Shown: positions 30,992 to 40,679, numbered from the stretch's first letter. The stretch is DNA of 64,000 nt from Clostridia bacterium (GCA_026417615.1 JAOACY010000104.1:47835-111834); one strand, 5' to 3'. Made by a program: numbers and translations. The notes: a model not told the origin generated them from the sequence alone.

Positions 30992-32229
30992 AGCTTCTCC
31001 TCCTCAAGGCACTTAATTATATGGAAGTTATTTTGATATACAGTTTCACCTTCGACTATTGTCCTTCTTACCAGGGGATAGCCGTTATGCATCTCCACCA
31101 GAACAAGATTCGCCTTTTTGCCGGCCTCAATTGAGCCAAGTTCCGAATCAATGCCAAGTGCCTTTGCGGGATTTAGGGTAACCATGTTTACTGCTTTATG
31201 AAGTCCTACCCCCTCCTCGTGTACTATAAATACAGCCGGAATCATGGATGAGGGAAGATAGTCGGAACAAATTATATCGGCAGCTCCTTCCATTACTGCA
31301 TCCATTGCCCTCATGTTTTTACTGTGAGAGCTTCCCCTTACTATATTGGGAGCTCCGACACAAACGTGTATACCCTTATCCTTTGCGTACCTGGCAGTCT
31401 CAATGTTTATAGGGAACTCCGAAACGTTACCCTTATAGCATACCAAGGCATCTATCTTTCCCATGCAGTCATCATCATGGCTTGCAAGCTTTATTCCAAG
31501 CCTGTTTGCCTTATTTGCAAGGGCAGCGAGTCTATTCCAATCTATTTTCTCCTTAAGGTTTAAAAGTTTTTCCACTGACGCCTCCGCCATATCAGCAGTG
31601 AACCCGTATGACTTCATCATGAACTCATGATACGCCCCATTCTTTGCAAACTGTCCCTGTCCGGGCGTATGATCCATAAAGGACAGAAAATCAATCAACT
31701 CCTTATCAAGCATTTCATCAATCAATTCCAATCCCTCAAGAAATGTAACCTCATATCTTAGATGAATCCGATGGTCGATCATTGCACGAATTTTTTGATA
31801 ATTCCGTATACCCTCTATTATTTCAAGCACTGTGCTCCTTCCTCTTACACCCCACTCACTGCTAAGGCTCAGAGAATGATACATTGTTGTTATCCCGCAT
31901 CCGGCCAGTTTCTTTTCCAACTCCCGGAAGGACATATACAGCGGAAACATGGCATTTGGCCTGGGCTGAATTTCCTTTTCCATCGCATCACTGTGAATAT
32001 CAATAACACCTGGCATCAGGTACATTCCATCTGCCTCGATAACTTCCAAAGGCCTTTCAATAGACATTGCACTGTTGCAATCCTTATATATGCCTTTTAT
32101 TCGTCCATCCTCAATATGAACGTCCCCCTTTATAACTTCATCAGGAAGAACAATATGAGAATTTCTTATCAATTTGCTCGCACTAATCATATCACCCTCC
32201 GCTAAACCTCTCAATAAATTCATTTTCAA
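30982..32229 (-). CDS. phnM: Alpha-D-ribose 1-methylphosphonate 5-triphosphate diphosphatase
   Basis: LMPGVIDIHSDAMEKEIQPRPNAMFP, ASHDDD. Confidence 0.95.
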   Translation of the reverse strand: MKMNLLRGLAEGDMISASKLIRNSHIVLPDEVIKGDVHIEDGRIKGIYKDCNSAMSIERPLEVIEADGMYLMPGVIDIHSDAMEKEIQPRPNAMFPLYMSFRELEKKLAGCGITTMYHSLSLSSEWGVRGRSTVLEIIEGIRNYQKIRAMIDHRIHLRYEVTFLEGLELIDEMLDKELIDFLSFMDHTPGQGQFAKNGAYHEFMMKSYGFTADMAEASVEKLLNLKEKIDWNRLAALANKANRLGIKLASHDDDCMGKIDALVCYKGNVSEFPINIETARYAKDKGIHVCVGAPNIVRGSSHSKNMRAMDAVMEGAADIICSDYLPSSMIPAVFIVHEEGVGLHKAVNMVTLNPAKALGIDSELGSIEAGKKANLVLVEMHNGYPLVRRTIVEGETVYQNNFHIIKCLEEEKLCL

Positions 32230-32981
32230 GCATATACGCAGCCCCTTCCTTCTTTTAAGTCAATACGGCTGTCTGCCAGCTTGTTAAGAGTATCATAATC
32301 ATGAAATACCCCTATCATGGCTGTACCCTCACTTTTTAGCTCCAAAATCAGATTTACAACCTCATGCCTTGTCTTTGGGTCGAGAGATGCTGTCGGTTCA
32401 TCAAGCATAAGCAGTCTGGGTCTGGTTATGATTGCATGGATGATGTTTAGTCTCTGCTTTTCTCCTCCGCTAAAGGTAGATGGAAACATATCCCAAAGAG
32501 AAGGAGAAATATTCATCCTCTCAAGCAGCTCTTTTGCTCTTTCAATGCTTGCCTGTCTATCCTGCCCCCTGGATATAAGGGCCCCCGAAAGTATTTCAAG
32601 AGCAGACACGCGTGGTATTACATGAAAAAACTGTGAAATATATCCCAATTCATTTCTTCTGAGCTTTAGCACTGTATGATCATCTGCAGAGGAAAGATTG
32701 TATTCCTTACCTGTCGAGTCGGTATACCAGATATCTCCCTCAGTTGGAAGGTATGTCCTGTAAATGCACTTAAGCAGCGAAGACTTTCCTATTCCACTTG
32801 GTCCGGTTACGCCGATAAATTCGCCCTTAGCTGCACTAAAGCTTACATTCTTGAAGCTTAATATCTTCTTGCCTCCACGTATATGCATTGTAAATGTCTT
32901 TGATAAATTAACTACATTAAGCACGCGTTCAACCTCTTTCCTTTTAAAGCATTGAATGTACAAGCAGCTGGGCATAGGCAT
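32226..32981 (-). CDS. phnL: C-P lyase system ATP-binding protein PhnL
   Basis: GPSGIGKSSLLKCIYRTYLPTEGDIWY; FSGGEKQRLNII. Confidence 0.93.
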   Translation of the reverse strand: MPMPSCLYIQCFKRKEVERVLNVVNLSKTFTMHIRGGKKILSFKNVSFSAAKGEFIGVTGPSGIGKSSLLKCIYRTYLPTEGDIWYTDSTGKEYNLSSADDHTVLKLRRNELGYISQFFHVIPRVSALEILSGALISRGQDRQASIERAKELLERMNISPSLWDMFPSTFSGGEKQRLNIIHAIITRPRLLMLDEPTASLDPKTRHEVVNLILELKSEGTAMIGVFHDYDTLNKLADSRIDLKEGRGCVYA

Positions 32982-33787
32982 GCTGAGGGTCTTCCAGCAC
33001 CTGATCCGTCAATCCTTTTTCTACTATCCTTCCATTCTTCAGTACGATTGTCCTGTTTGTAAGAAGTCTTATAACACCAAGGTCATGTGATACCACTATC
33101 ATGGATATGTTTAAATCCTGCTGCAGGCTTTTTATAAGATCCAGTACCTTTGCCTGAACGGAAACATCAAGGCCTGTGGTTACTTCATCCAGAAGGAGAA
33201 GCGGAGGATTGTTGGCCAGGGCCTTTGCAATCTGAACCCTTTGCTGCATGCCTCCACTGAGTCTCTTAGGCATTTCATCCATATAGTAAAGAGGTATCTC
33301 TGTTTTACCCAGAAGTTCTTTTCCCCTTGCCCTTATGGATTCAAAATGAAACATATCTGCCGAAAGCAGCTTTTCTGCAATGTTTCCTCCGCTGGTAACA
33401 TTAAGTCTCAAACCTCTCACGGAATTCTGATATACCATGCCCATCATATGGTTTCTGATAAATCTCTTTTTGCTTTCTGGAGCTTTCAGGATATTCGAAA
33501 GTCCATTATCAAAGCAGCACAGGTAAGCTTCGCCATGTGAAGCCTCCTGGTCAAAGTAAAGGCACTGCACCAGACTGCTTTTCCCAGAGCCGCTTTCTCC
33601 CACTATCCCAAGGATTTCTCCCTGGTAAAGTTCGAAGCTTATGTCCTGCAAAGCCACAACTGTTCCGCACTTTGGGCAAACATTACTGTTATGCTCAGGC
33701 CCAGTGAGCTTTTCACATTGACTGCAGCCTTTTCCGAATTTCTTGCTGAGATTGTTCACCTTTAAGATTAATTTATCACAATCCATT
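32944..33787 (-). CDS. phnK: C-P lyase system ATP-binding protein PhnK
   Basis: GESGSGKSS, LSGGMQQRVQIAKALANNPPLLLLDEVTTGLDVSVQAKVLD; start MDCDKLIL overlaps phnJ stop. Confidence 0.93.
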
Positions 33788-34627
33788 TCTTTCCAAACCC
33801 CCAAGCCGGCTGTCACAGTATCCTGTGTCAGAACACACATGATACTTGCAGCCTGTTTCTTCATCGTATATTTCATCCAGATAAGCATCAACTGCTCCGC
33901 ACCTGCAGCAGCAAAGCCCCTCAAAGCTTTCCACCTCAAATGGCTTGTCGGCAAACTGCAATGGCTCAACATCAGTGTAAGGAGGCACAGCGTATATACG
34001 TTTTTCCCTGCCGGCTCCAAAAAGATACAGGCACTCTGACTGGTGCAGCTTATAGATATCCCATTTTGGAATAGGTGAAGGGGACATAACATAGTGTCCG
34101 TTAACCTTACATGGGTAGCTTGCTCCAATTGATATGGAACCCCATTTCACAATATCCTCATACAGTGTAACCCACAGTCGGCTGTAATCCTTCTCCGAAT
34201 GCATCCTTCTCGTTTCCGCTTCACTGGGCTCAACCAATCTCAAGGGTTCTGGAAGTGGTACCTGGAATACTAAAATCTGCCCTTCTTTCATGGGCACTTC
34301 AGGTATCCTGTGCCTTGTCTGAATTATTGTTGCCTTATGTGTCTCAAAAGTAGTTCTTACACCTGTGGTTTTAGAAATAAGCTTTCTTAGGTTTACTGCG
34401 TTAACGCTTCCGTCGCATCCCTGGTCTATTACTTTAAGCACATCTTCGGGGCCTATTATTGCCATTGTTATCTGCAGCCCCCCAGTCCCCCAGCCCCTGG
34501 CGATAGGCAGCTCTCTTGATGCAAATGGCACCTGATGTCCTGGAATAGCAATTGCCTTCAGCAGCTTCCTCCGTATTTCCTTTTTGGCATTTTCGTCTAT
34601 GAAAGCAAAATTATACTCAAAGGTCAT
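33776..34627 (-). CDS. phnJ: Alpha-D-ribose 1-methylphosphonate 5-phosphate C-P lyase
   Basis: FAFIDENAKKEIRRKLLKAIAIPGHQVPFASRELPIARGWGTGG; CCCRCGAVDAYLDE Cys cluster. Confidence 0.97.
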   Translation of the reverse strand: MTFEYNFAFIDENAKKEIRRKLLKAIAIPGHQVPFASRELPIARGWGTGGLQITMAIIGPEDVLKVIDQGCDGSVNAVNLRKLISKTTGVRTTFETHKATIIQTRHRIPEVPMKEGQILVFQVPLPEPLRLVEPSEAETRRMHSEKDYSRLWVTLYEDIVKWGSISIGASYPCKVNGHYVMSPSPIPKWDIYKLHQSECLYLFGAGREKRIYAVPPYTDVEPLQFADKPFEVESFEGLCCCRCGAVDAYLDEIYDEETGCKYHVCSDTGYCDSRLGGLERNGL

Positions 34628-35741
34628 TAATGTTCTCCCCTGTCTTAACTTCTTTTTTGGATTTTTTCTCCTGGGTTGCTCTTAGCCTGTCAAGATCCGA
34701 TTGAAAGGTAATATAGTGGGGAAGCTTGAAATGTGCACAAAAGCCTGATGACTCAATCCCATCGGTATGCATCAGGACGAATTCCTGATCCTGAGCGGGT
34801 GCATCAGCCTTTTCCTCCTTCATAGTCCTGTCCAGCACTGCCATTGAAATTGCTTTGACTTCATTGCACCCAAAACAGCATCCGTAACCCAACGTAAAAT
34901 AAGGCTTCTCATCCTGTCCGCAAGACTCAAACTTTGCAAGTATTTCCGCTTCAGTCACTTGTATTGAACCTATTGTAACAGTTTCATTCTCTCTGAACGG
35001 ATGAGGAATGCGCACCGGAACATGTCCGACTCTTAGCTCTGCAATTGTCGGGTGGATGCTGCCATAACCCCTCATACTGCTGTATGCCAGGGCGAGCACT
35101 CCTCCCGTCTCGCTTCTGGAAAGCATTTGAAGGCTTGAGCTTCTATCTGCGGGAAATGCTACAGATTCCTTCGTGATATCCGCCGCAGCTTCCTCCGTCT
35201 CTCTAGCCGCCTCTTTCACAAGGCCCTGGCTCTTTAATATGTCAACAACCTTAACAAAGCCTTTTTCTCCAATGGGCTTAGGTTTTAATTCCGCTTCATA
35301 GTCAGACAGAGCCTTGTGCATTGCTTCCTCGTCTTCCTCAACGAGCGAAAAATCCAGCATGCGCTGTTTGTAATCCTGGGTGGGGCCCAGTATTTGCCCC
35401 CCCGGAATATCTTTAAAAGCAGAGGAAATTCTTCTTGTAATTCTTTGTTCCTGCATATTGAGAGGCAATGTGTCAACAATTCTTTTCAAGGTTGACCTGT
35501 AAGCTCTGATATAGAAAGCCGCCTCCAGAGGATCCCCTTCAGATTGCTTAATTGCAAGAGCTGCATGAAAAGGAGAATAAAGGCTGCCCTCCCCCATGAC
35601 ACGGTCAACCAAAAAACGCAGCTGGTCTTGAATCTGTTTTACCGTCAATGGCAGGCTTTTTCCTTTCAGCCTCAGATAGTTTGAAAGCTTTTCTGAGTTT
35701 TCTATGGCGTCCGTTCCGCCTTGAACCGCTACATAGCCCAT
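34617..35741 (-). CDS. phnI: C-P lyase complex subunit PhnI
   Basis: MGYVAVQGGTDAIENSEKL; context. Confidence 0.96.
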   Translation of the reverse strand: MGYVAVQGGTDAIENSEKLSNYLRLKGKSLPLTVKQIQDQLRFLVDRVMGEGSLYSPFHAALAIKQSEGDPLEAAFYIRAYRSTLKRIVDTLPLNMQEQRITRRISSAFKDIPGGQILGPTQDYKQRMLDFSLVEEDEEAMHKALSDYEAELKPKPIGEKGFVKVVDILKSQGLVKEAARETEEAAADITKESVAFPADRSSSLQMLSRSETGGVLALAYSSMRGYGSIHPTIAELRVGHVPVRIPHPFRENETVTIGSIQVTEAEILAKFESCGQDEKPYFTLGYGCCFGCNEVKAISMAVLDRTMKEEKADAPAQDQEFVLMHTDGIESSGFCAHFKLPHYITFQSDLDRLRATQEKKSKKEVKTGENINDL

Positions 35742-35744
35742 AAT

Positions 35745-36374
35745 TTATGCCACCTCCACCTTCGATGTCCTCGGAATGCAAACAATATTGCCCGACCAGT
35801 CTATAAGCATAACATCAATACCTATTGGAAATTCTGAATTTATTTCGGGCAATGCTGTAAGATAATTCAAATCCAGTCCCTCTAAAGCAAAAAGGTTTTC
35901 TGATTTTACACCCGGTCCTTTTATTCTGACCCTCATACCATTCTCATCAACCCTGCCGTTAATTCCCGTATATATTCTTTCTACTGATATAATGGCAGTT
36001 GCGCTGTTCTCCGGAAATTCCGAAGTGCCTTTGTTTAACCTCTCATAAGCGCAGCTGTAATCATTTCCTTCAAACAGCACAAAATCAGCAGCTTCTTCCT
36101 TATCAAATCCAGCACCCGTATTAATTTCTATGTATCTTTTCCATTCGTCACTTTTTTTCGAAGAAATCCCAAACTTCACACAATTGTCGCATAATGTTTT
36201 CAATATTAGCAAAGAGTATGGGTTTAAGCCATCAGCCACCTCTTTAAAGCAATGCTCACCCAGGTTCTTAATTCTGCCCGGGTAACTCATTGCTTCCATA
36301 ATAACCCTGAATATTCTCTGAGAGTCAAACACCTCGTCAAAGCCTGCTTCTTTAACAATCTGCTGCATTTTCAA
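35745..36374 (-). CDS. phnH: C-P lyase subunit PhnH
   Basis: DEVFDSQRIFRVIMEAMSYPGRI; PEINSEFPIGIDVMLID. Confidence 0.95.
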   Translation of the reverse strand: MKMQQIVKEAGFDEVFDSQRIFRVIMEAMSYPGRIKNLGEHCFKEVADGLNPYSLLILKTLCDNCVKFGISSKKSDEWKRYIEINTGAGFDKEEAADFVLFEGNDYSCAYERLNKGTSEFPENSATAIISVERIYTGINGRVDENGMRVRIKGPGVKSENLFALEGLDLNYLTALPEINSEFPIGIDVMLIDWSGNIVCIPRTSKVEVA

Positions 36375-36805
36375 CCCTTCTTTACATCAAAATTAACCCT
36401 GGTGGAAGCTACCCTTGCCGCTTCCTGTTCCCATAAGCTGTATAAAGCTTTCTCCAGGTCATCAATCATGGGCTTGATTTGGTCTGAAAGCTTATGACCG
36501 GATCCCAAAACCGCATCAACAACTGCTGCATAAAAAGCCCTCTCGGGCTCATATCCAAGCACGCACCCATATCCAAGATTTCTGTCAACCTCGACCTCAC
36601 ATTCCAGCACGAATGCCTCTCCCATGTAAAAAGGAGTACCCTCCACGGAATCCCTGTGTCTGACCATAACCATGGCAGGCGTAACATTTCGTATTATTTT
36701 TATCTGTGCATTTTGGGAAATGTGATCAAATATCTTTTTGAGTCCTTCCATGCTGCCTTCTGCCACTACTTGTGAATAATGCATATGTGCCTCCCTCCGG
36801 GTCAC
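36371..36805 (-). CDS. phnG: C-P lyase subunit PhnG
   Basis: GLVM-like/FYMGEAFVLECEVEVDRNLGYGCVLGYEPERAFYAAVVDAVL; order GHIJK. Confidence 0.93.
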   Translation of the reverse strand: MTRREAHMHYSQVVAEGSMEGLKKIFDHISQNAQIKIIRNVTPAMVMVRHRDSVEGTPFYMGEAFVLECEVEVDRNLGYGCVLGYEPERAFYAAVVDAVLGSGHKLSDQIKPMIDDLEKALYSLWEQEAARVASTRVNFDVKKG

Positions 36806-36857
36806 TTCATTTTTATCCTGCTTTCAGGAACAGCTGAACTGCTCCATTTCTTAAAAC

Positions 36858-37622
36858 TCAGCGCAAAAGTCCCTTTTCTTCGTCGAAACGCACTGATACT
36901 TTGACTATATCCGACCTAAACTTGGATATGCACTGTTCAATCGGGACACCTGCCTGATCAACCGCAATGCTTGTTACCTGAAGCAGCGGGGAGTTTAATC
37001 TTATGGATAGCAGCTTGCTTTCCTTTTTATCAGCCAGCGAGGCTTCATATACCGAGCTTATCCTTACAGGCTTGATACCGTATTCATTTTCAAAGGTTTT
37101 ATACAAAGAAAGATATTTTACTATATGTAAATTAAGATCAGGCACACGTTTTTCAGGGATAAAGGAGCGGGTAAGGATTGCAGGTATATTATTGTAATGT
37201 CTTAAAAAATAAATCAACCAGACAACTTCACCCCTGTTCATGCCGAAAAGACTCACTTGCTCCTCTGTTGGATATACAGTCTGAATCTCCAGAATATTTA
37301 CGCAAGGAATCATATTGTTCTCAATTATGGTATTCGAGTAGCTGGTATTCTTGTTTATAGTAAGATTTATACAGTCAGTTTTAACAAAATAACCCTTTCT
37401 CCTTATTGTGTATACGTAGCCGTCAGCAATAAGCTTTTCAATCGCTCTTCTTACTGTAAATCTGTTTACACCCATTTTTTCAGACAAAGCCCTTTCCGAA
37501 GGCAGCTGCTGACTGGTGTCATATTCACCCTTTTCGATACTGTTCTTTATGAATTGATAAACTTGATAATAACAAGGTATAGGACTATCCTTGTTTACAA
37601 TATTCATTTTCTTTCTCCTCAT
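36858..37622 (-). CDS. phnF: GntR family (UTRA domain) regulator, PhnF-like
   Basis: N-terminal GntR wHTH, UTRA C-terminus, first gene of phn operon. Confidence 0.88.
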   Translation of the reverse strand: MRRKKMNIVNKDSPIPCYYQVYQFIKNSIEKGEYDTSQQLPSERALSEKMGVNRFTVRRAIEKLIADGYVYTIRRKGYFVKTDCINLTINKNTSYSNTIIENNMIPCVNILEIQTVYPTEEQVSLFGMNRGEVVWLIYFLRHYNNIPAILTRSFIPEKRVPDLNLHIVKYLSLYKTFENEYGIKPVRISSVYEASLADKKESKLLSIRLNSPLLQVTSIAVDQAGVPIEQCISKFRSDIVKVSVRFDEEKGLLR

Positions 37623-37642
37623 AATTTATGAAACAAAAGGCC

Positions 37643-37664
37643 CTGGTATATATTTGTATACCAG
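37643..37664. promoter_or_regulatory. Candidate PhnF operator
   Basis: CTGGTATA-TATTTG-TATACCAG perfect inverted repeat just upstream of phnF. Confidence 0.6.
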
Positions 37665-37807
37665 CACATTCAAATAATATACTTAAAGTATTATAGTTGT
37701 ATTATTGAAAGGTAAAATAGGATTAATTGAATGTTAAAGAAATGTTAATATACGCAATAAATAAGCAGTTGAATTCAGTAAGTTTTTCTATGAGTTAATC
37801 AAGATTC

Positions 37808-38974
37808 TTAATTTTTTTGTACTTCCCTTGAAATTTCATTTAATGCAGAAATGGTAAAGTCAATTTCCTCCACCGTATTAAAGCAGCCTACGCTTAGCCT
37901 GACAAGCCCGCACTTTAGCGTGCCAAGGCTTTTATGAGCCAGAGGAGCACAGTGCAAGCCAGCTCTTGTTGCAATGTGATATTTCCTGTCAAGCAGGCTG
38001 CTTATTTCATTAGAGTCCATATTTTTAAAACAAAGAGCCACAATGCCCGAATTCTTATTGATATCACTTTTGCTGTAGAGCTTTGCTTCCTTTATATCCA
38101 CGATACCTTCATGCAGCCTCTTAATAAGCTCAGACTTGTAATGCTTGATATTTTCAATTCCGAAGCTTTTAATAAAGCTGGCGCCAAACCCTAAACCAAC
38201 TATCCCGGGTGTGTTCAAAGTGCCGCTTTCCATGTAATCAGGCATAAATTCAGGCTGCAGGACACTTTCGGAGCTGCTTCCTGTTCCCCCCTGCATCAGA
38301 CAGTTTATATGCACTCCCTCCCTGACGTACAGACCTCCTGTGCCCTGTGGCCCAAGCAAGCCCTTGTGGCCCGGGAAGGCAAGCATATCAATATTCATAT
38401 CTTCTACATCAATTGTTACGCTGCCGGCTCCCTGGGATCCGTCTACCAGAAAGGTTATGCCTTTATCCCTGGCAATTGCGCCTATTTCTTTTACAGGTAA
38501 AATGATTCCGTTTACATTTGATGATAAGGTAGCAGCAATAAGCTTTGTATTCGGCCTGATGCATCTGCCTATATCCTCGGGCTGTATCTCTCCGAAATCA
38601 TTTCCTCGTACAATGGACAGCTCAACACCAAAGTCTCTTTCAAGGGTTTTTAAGGGTCTTATTACAGAGTTGTGCTCCATGCCGGTGGTTATGGCATGGT
38701 CTCCTGGCTTAAGACCCCCCTTGATTGCAATATTCAAAGCTTCTGTCGCATTTTTGGTAAAAACAAGCTGCAAGGGATTACTAATATTAAACAGGCTGCT
38801 GATTGTGTCTCTTGCTTGCATAACAGCCCTTCCCGCTTCAATGGACATGGCGTGTCCGCTTCTGCCGGGGTTGGCACAGTACTCCCGCATGCATCTTGCT
38901 ATTTCTTCATAGACCTTTTCAGGCTTTGGAAATGATGTTGCGGCATTATCAAGATATATCATCCTGGCCTCCAC
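37808..38974 (-). CDS. Class V aminotransferase / cysteine desulfurase family
   Basis: MIYLDNAATSFPKPE, VDGSQGAG, HKGLLGPQGTGGLYV. Confidence 0.93.
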   Translation of the reverse strand: MEARMIYLDNAATSFPKPEKVYEEIARCMREYCANPGRSGHAMSIEAGRAVMQARDTISSLFNISNPLQLVFTKNATEALNIAIKGGLKPGDHAITTGMEHNSVIRPLKTLERDFGVELSIVRGNDFGEIQPEDIGRCIRPNTKLIAATLSSNVNGIILPVKEIGAIARDKGITFLVDGSQGAGSVTIDVEDMNIDMLAFPGHKGLLGPQGTGGLYVREGVHINCLMQGGTGSSSESVLQPEFMPDYMESGTLNTPGIVGLGFGASFIKSFGIENIKHYKSELIKRLHEGIVDIKEAKLYSKSDINKNSGIVALCFKNMDSNEISSLLDRKYHIATRAGLHCAPLAHKSLGTLKCGLVRLSVGCFNTVEEIDFTISALNEISREVQKN

Positions 38975-39034
38975 AATGTATCTTAAAATATGGGCTTTTA
39001 TATTATTTTATGTTTGGGAGGCAGGAAATGATTA

Positions 39035-39595
39035 TTATTCTTTTATTGCTTTACCCAGAGCTTTTATTATTAAAAGTGCAACAGCTCCGCCAAGGAGTGC
39101 CGTCCAAAGCTGCGCAACCCCGAAAAGAACACCTAGAGTCTTTGCCAGTTGGGGCTTTACCGTAACAACCCCAAGGAATATATTAATTCCGACAAAGAGG
39201 ACTGCAAATTTAGTTATTGCACCGGCAGCAACCCCGAGTATCTGATTTTTATTTTTTAACAGGTAAAACAGAACGACTAGAACCGCATTGCCAAGAGCTA
39301 TAACCGGTGCAAATGAAAGCAGCACAGTTGCGATTGGAGCATGATTGTTAATAAGGGATGTAAAGGGTGATAGTACCGCTATCAAAACACCGCCCCAAAG
39401 CCCCGCAAATGCAGCAGCCACTATAAGGCAGGCGTTTACCAGTGGTCCGACGATAAAGTTGCTTACACCGGGAGGAAGCATCCTTCCTATCATCTGTACA
39501 GAAACTACTAAAGCCAGCAGTATTGCCGTTCTTGTTATAAATCTTACCTTTGAATTTTTCATACACAATACCTCCGCAAATAAATTTTTAACCAA
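39035..39595 (-). CDS. ECF transporter S component
   Basis: RTAILLALVVSVQMIG...VGPLVNACLIVAA, multi-TM. Confidence 0.85.
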   Translation of the reverse strand: MVKNLFAEVLCMKNSKVRFITRTAILLALVVSVQMIGRMLPPGVSNFIVGPLVNACLIVAAAFAGLWGGVLIAVLSPFTSLINNHAPIATVLLSFAPVIALGNAVLVVLFYLLKNKNQILGVAAGAITKFAVLFVGINIFLGVVTVKPQLAKTLGVLFGVAQLWTALLGGAVALLIIKALGKAIKE

Positions 39596-39600
39596 TTAAA

Positions 39601-39765
39601 CTAAAAACTCCCCTCGACACAAGCTTTCAGCACCAGGTCAAGAAGAGTTCGCATATGTATTTCTCATAACATTCTCCCCCTTCGCATTGGAACCTACCTT
39701 CACGTCAGGCCTTTTATTCAACTTCCTCGAGGAAGGAGAATTCCCGCCTCTCAGAAAATTAGAAA
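39601..39765 (-). promoter_or_regulatory. Structured 5' leader with intrinsic terminator upstream of ECF S component (candidate cis-regulator)
   Basis: ATTCTCC/GGAGAAT closing stem, CTTCCTCGAGGAAG hairpin, then AACTCTTCTTGAC...GTCGAGGGGAGTTTTTAG terminator before the ATG. Confidence 0.55.
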
Positions 39766-39777
39766 AATTTATTTTTT

Positions 39778-39817
39778 ATTCCGCTGCAAAAACAGCTTTT
39801 CTTGAAAGCAGTGGAAT
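39778..39817. terminator. Hairpin/terminator after TM1266-like gene, containing repeat core
   Basis: ATTCCGCTGC...GCAGTGGAAT with flanking A/T runs; loop contains AAAAACAGCTTTTCTTG. Confidence 0.65.
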
Positions 39818-39823
39818 CTTTTT

Positions 39824-40075
39824 TTAGCACATAAGAGCTACTTTTACTTTAATACCTTTAATATTGCCCAGCTTTCCTGTCAAAGCCCCTATTTCATCAT
39901 TGGTGCCGTCTGCTATTACCGACATGACCGAAAGCTCTCTTTCCTTATATGGTATACCCATTCTCCCCACTATTATATTGCCGTAATTACTTAGTATTTC
40001 ATTGACTTTTTTGGCTGCTTCTTCCCTGTTGCCCACAATTATTCCTATGACGGCAACCCTGTTTTCCTTTTCCAT
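39824..40075 (-). CDS. TM1266-family iron-only hydrogenase system putative regulator
   Basis: VAVIGIIVGNREEAAKKVNEILSNYGNIIVGRMGIPYKERELSVMSVIADGT. Confidence 0.85.
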   Translation of the reverse strand: MEKENRVAVIGIIVGNREEAAKKVNEILSNYGNIIVGRMGIPYKERELSVMSVIADGTNDEIGALTGKLGNIKGIKVKVALMC

Positions 40076-40164
40076 AGACCACCTGTGTTATTTTTTTAAC
40101 TATTATATGTCTATAATATACCAATAATTTTTCTGTGTAAACAGATTTTTGTTCAACGAATACG

Positions 40165-40208
40165 AGACCTATAAAAACAAAAGCACCAGCCATTTAAGCC
40201 GGTGCCTT
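40165..40208 (-). terminator. Terminator after rnpB
   Basis: GCACCGGC-TTAAAT-GGCTGGTGC followed by T-rich on minus strand. Confidence 0.75.
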
Positions 40209-40217
40209 TGATACTTT

Positions 40218-40656
40218 GTTCGAGTAAACCTGTAAGCCGGGTTCTGTATTAAACAATCATCTATCTAGGCCATGCATTTCTGCAAGGCTCAAGCCACCTT
40301 CACGGAACTGGCGGGCAGCCTTAACGTCCCAATCGAGGTGTTGCTCCGGGTGGGGTTTACATAGACCGGCAAGTCGCCATGCCGCTGGTGAGCTCTTACC
40401 TCACCTTTCCACCCTTACAAACCAGAGACTAGACACTAGAGACCAGGCACCAGATTTAAGAACGGCCATAAAGCCCTTCCAGCTTTCTAGTATCTAGTTT
40501 CTAGCATCTAGTTTCTAGTATGCGGTATATCTCTGTTGCACTTTCCTTGAAGTCGCCTTCACCGGGAGTTACCCGGCACCCTTGCCCTATGGAGCCCGGA
40601 CTTTCCTCATGTGCGGCCTTGCGGCGCTGCACACGCGATTGTCTGGTTTACTCAAC
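40218..40656 (-). ncRNA. rnpB: RNase P RNA (bacterial type A-like)
   Basis: Minus strand GAGGAAAGTCCGGGCTCC...GGTAACTCCCGGTGAAGGCGAC...AGAACCCGGCTTACAG; P1 GAGTAAACC/GGTTTACTC. Confidence 0.95.
40421..40519 (-). repeat. Heptad repeats in both strands of RNase P P12 arm
   Basis: ACTAGAA ACTAGAT GCTAGAA ACTAGAT ACTAGAA arm paired with CTGGTCT CTAGTGT CTAGTCT CTGGTTT arm (minus strand). Confidence 0.85.
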
Positions 40657-40679
40657 ACTATTTTTCAGATAACAATTAT

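Noticed and set aside
33788-34128. N-terminal extension of the phnK ORF
   Set aside because: Overlaps phnJ in another frame; PhnK homology begins at MDCDKLILKVNNLS
38340-38912. 190 aa plus-strand ORF
   Set aside because: Antisense to cysteine desulfurase-family gene
39601-39765. T-box or THF riboswitch assignment for the ECF leader
   Set aside because: GGTAGGTTCCAATGCG does not preserve the T-box UGGNACC core, and THF consensus segments were not found by eye
40421-40519. Repeats as a CRISPR or stand-alone repeat array
   Set aside because: Period 7, no spacers, and both arms pair inside the RNase P RNA P12 position
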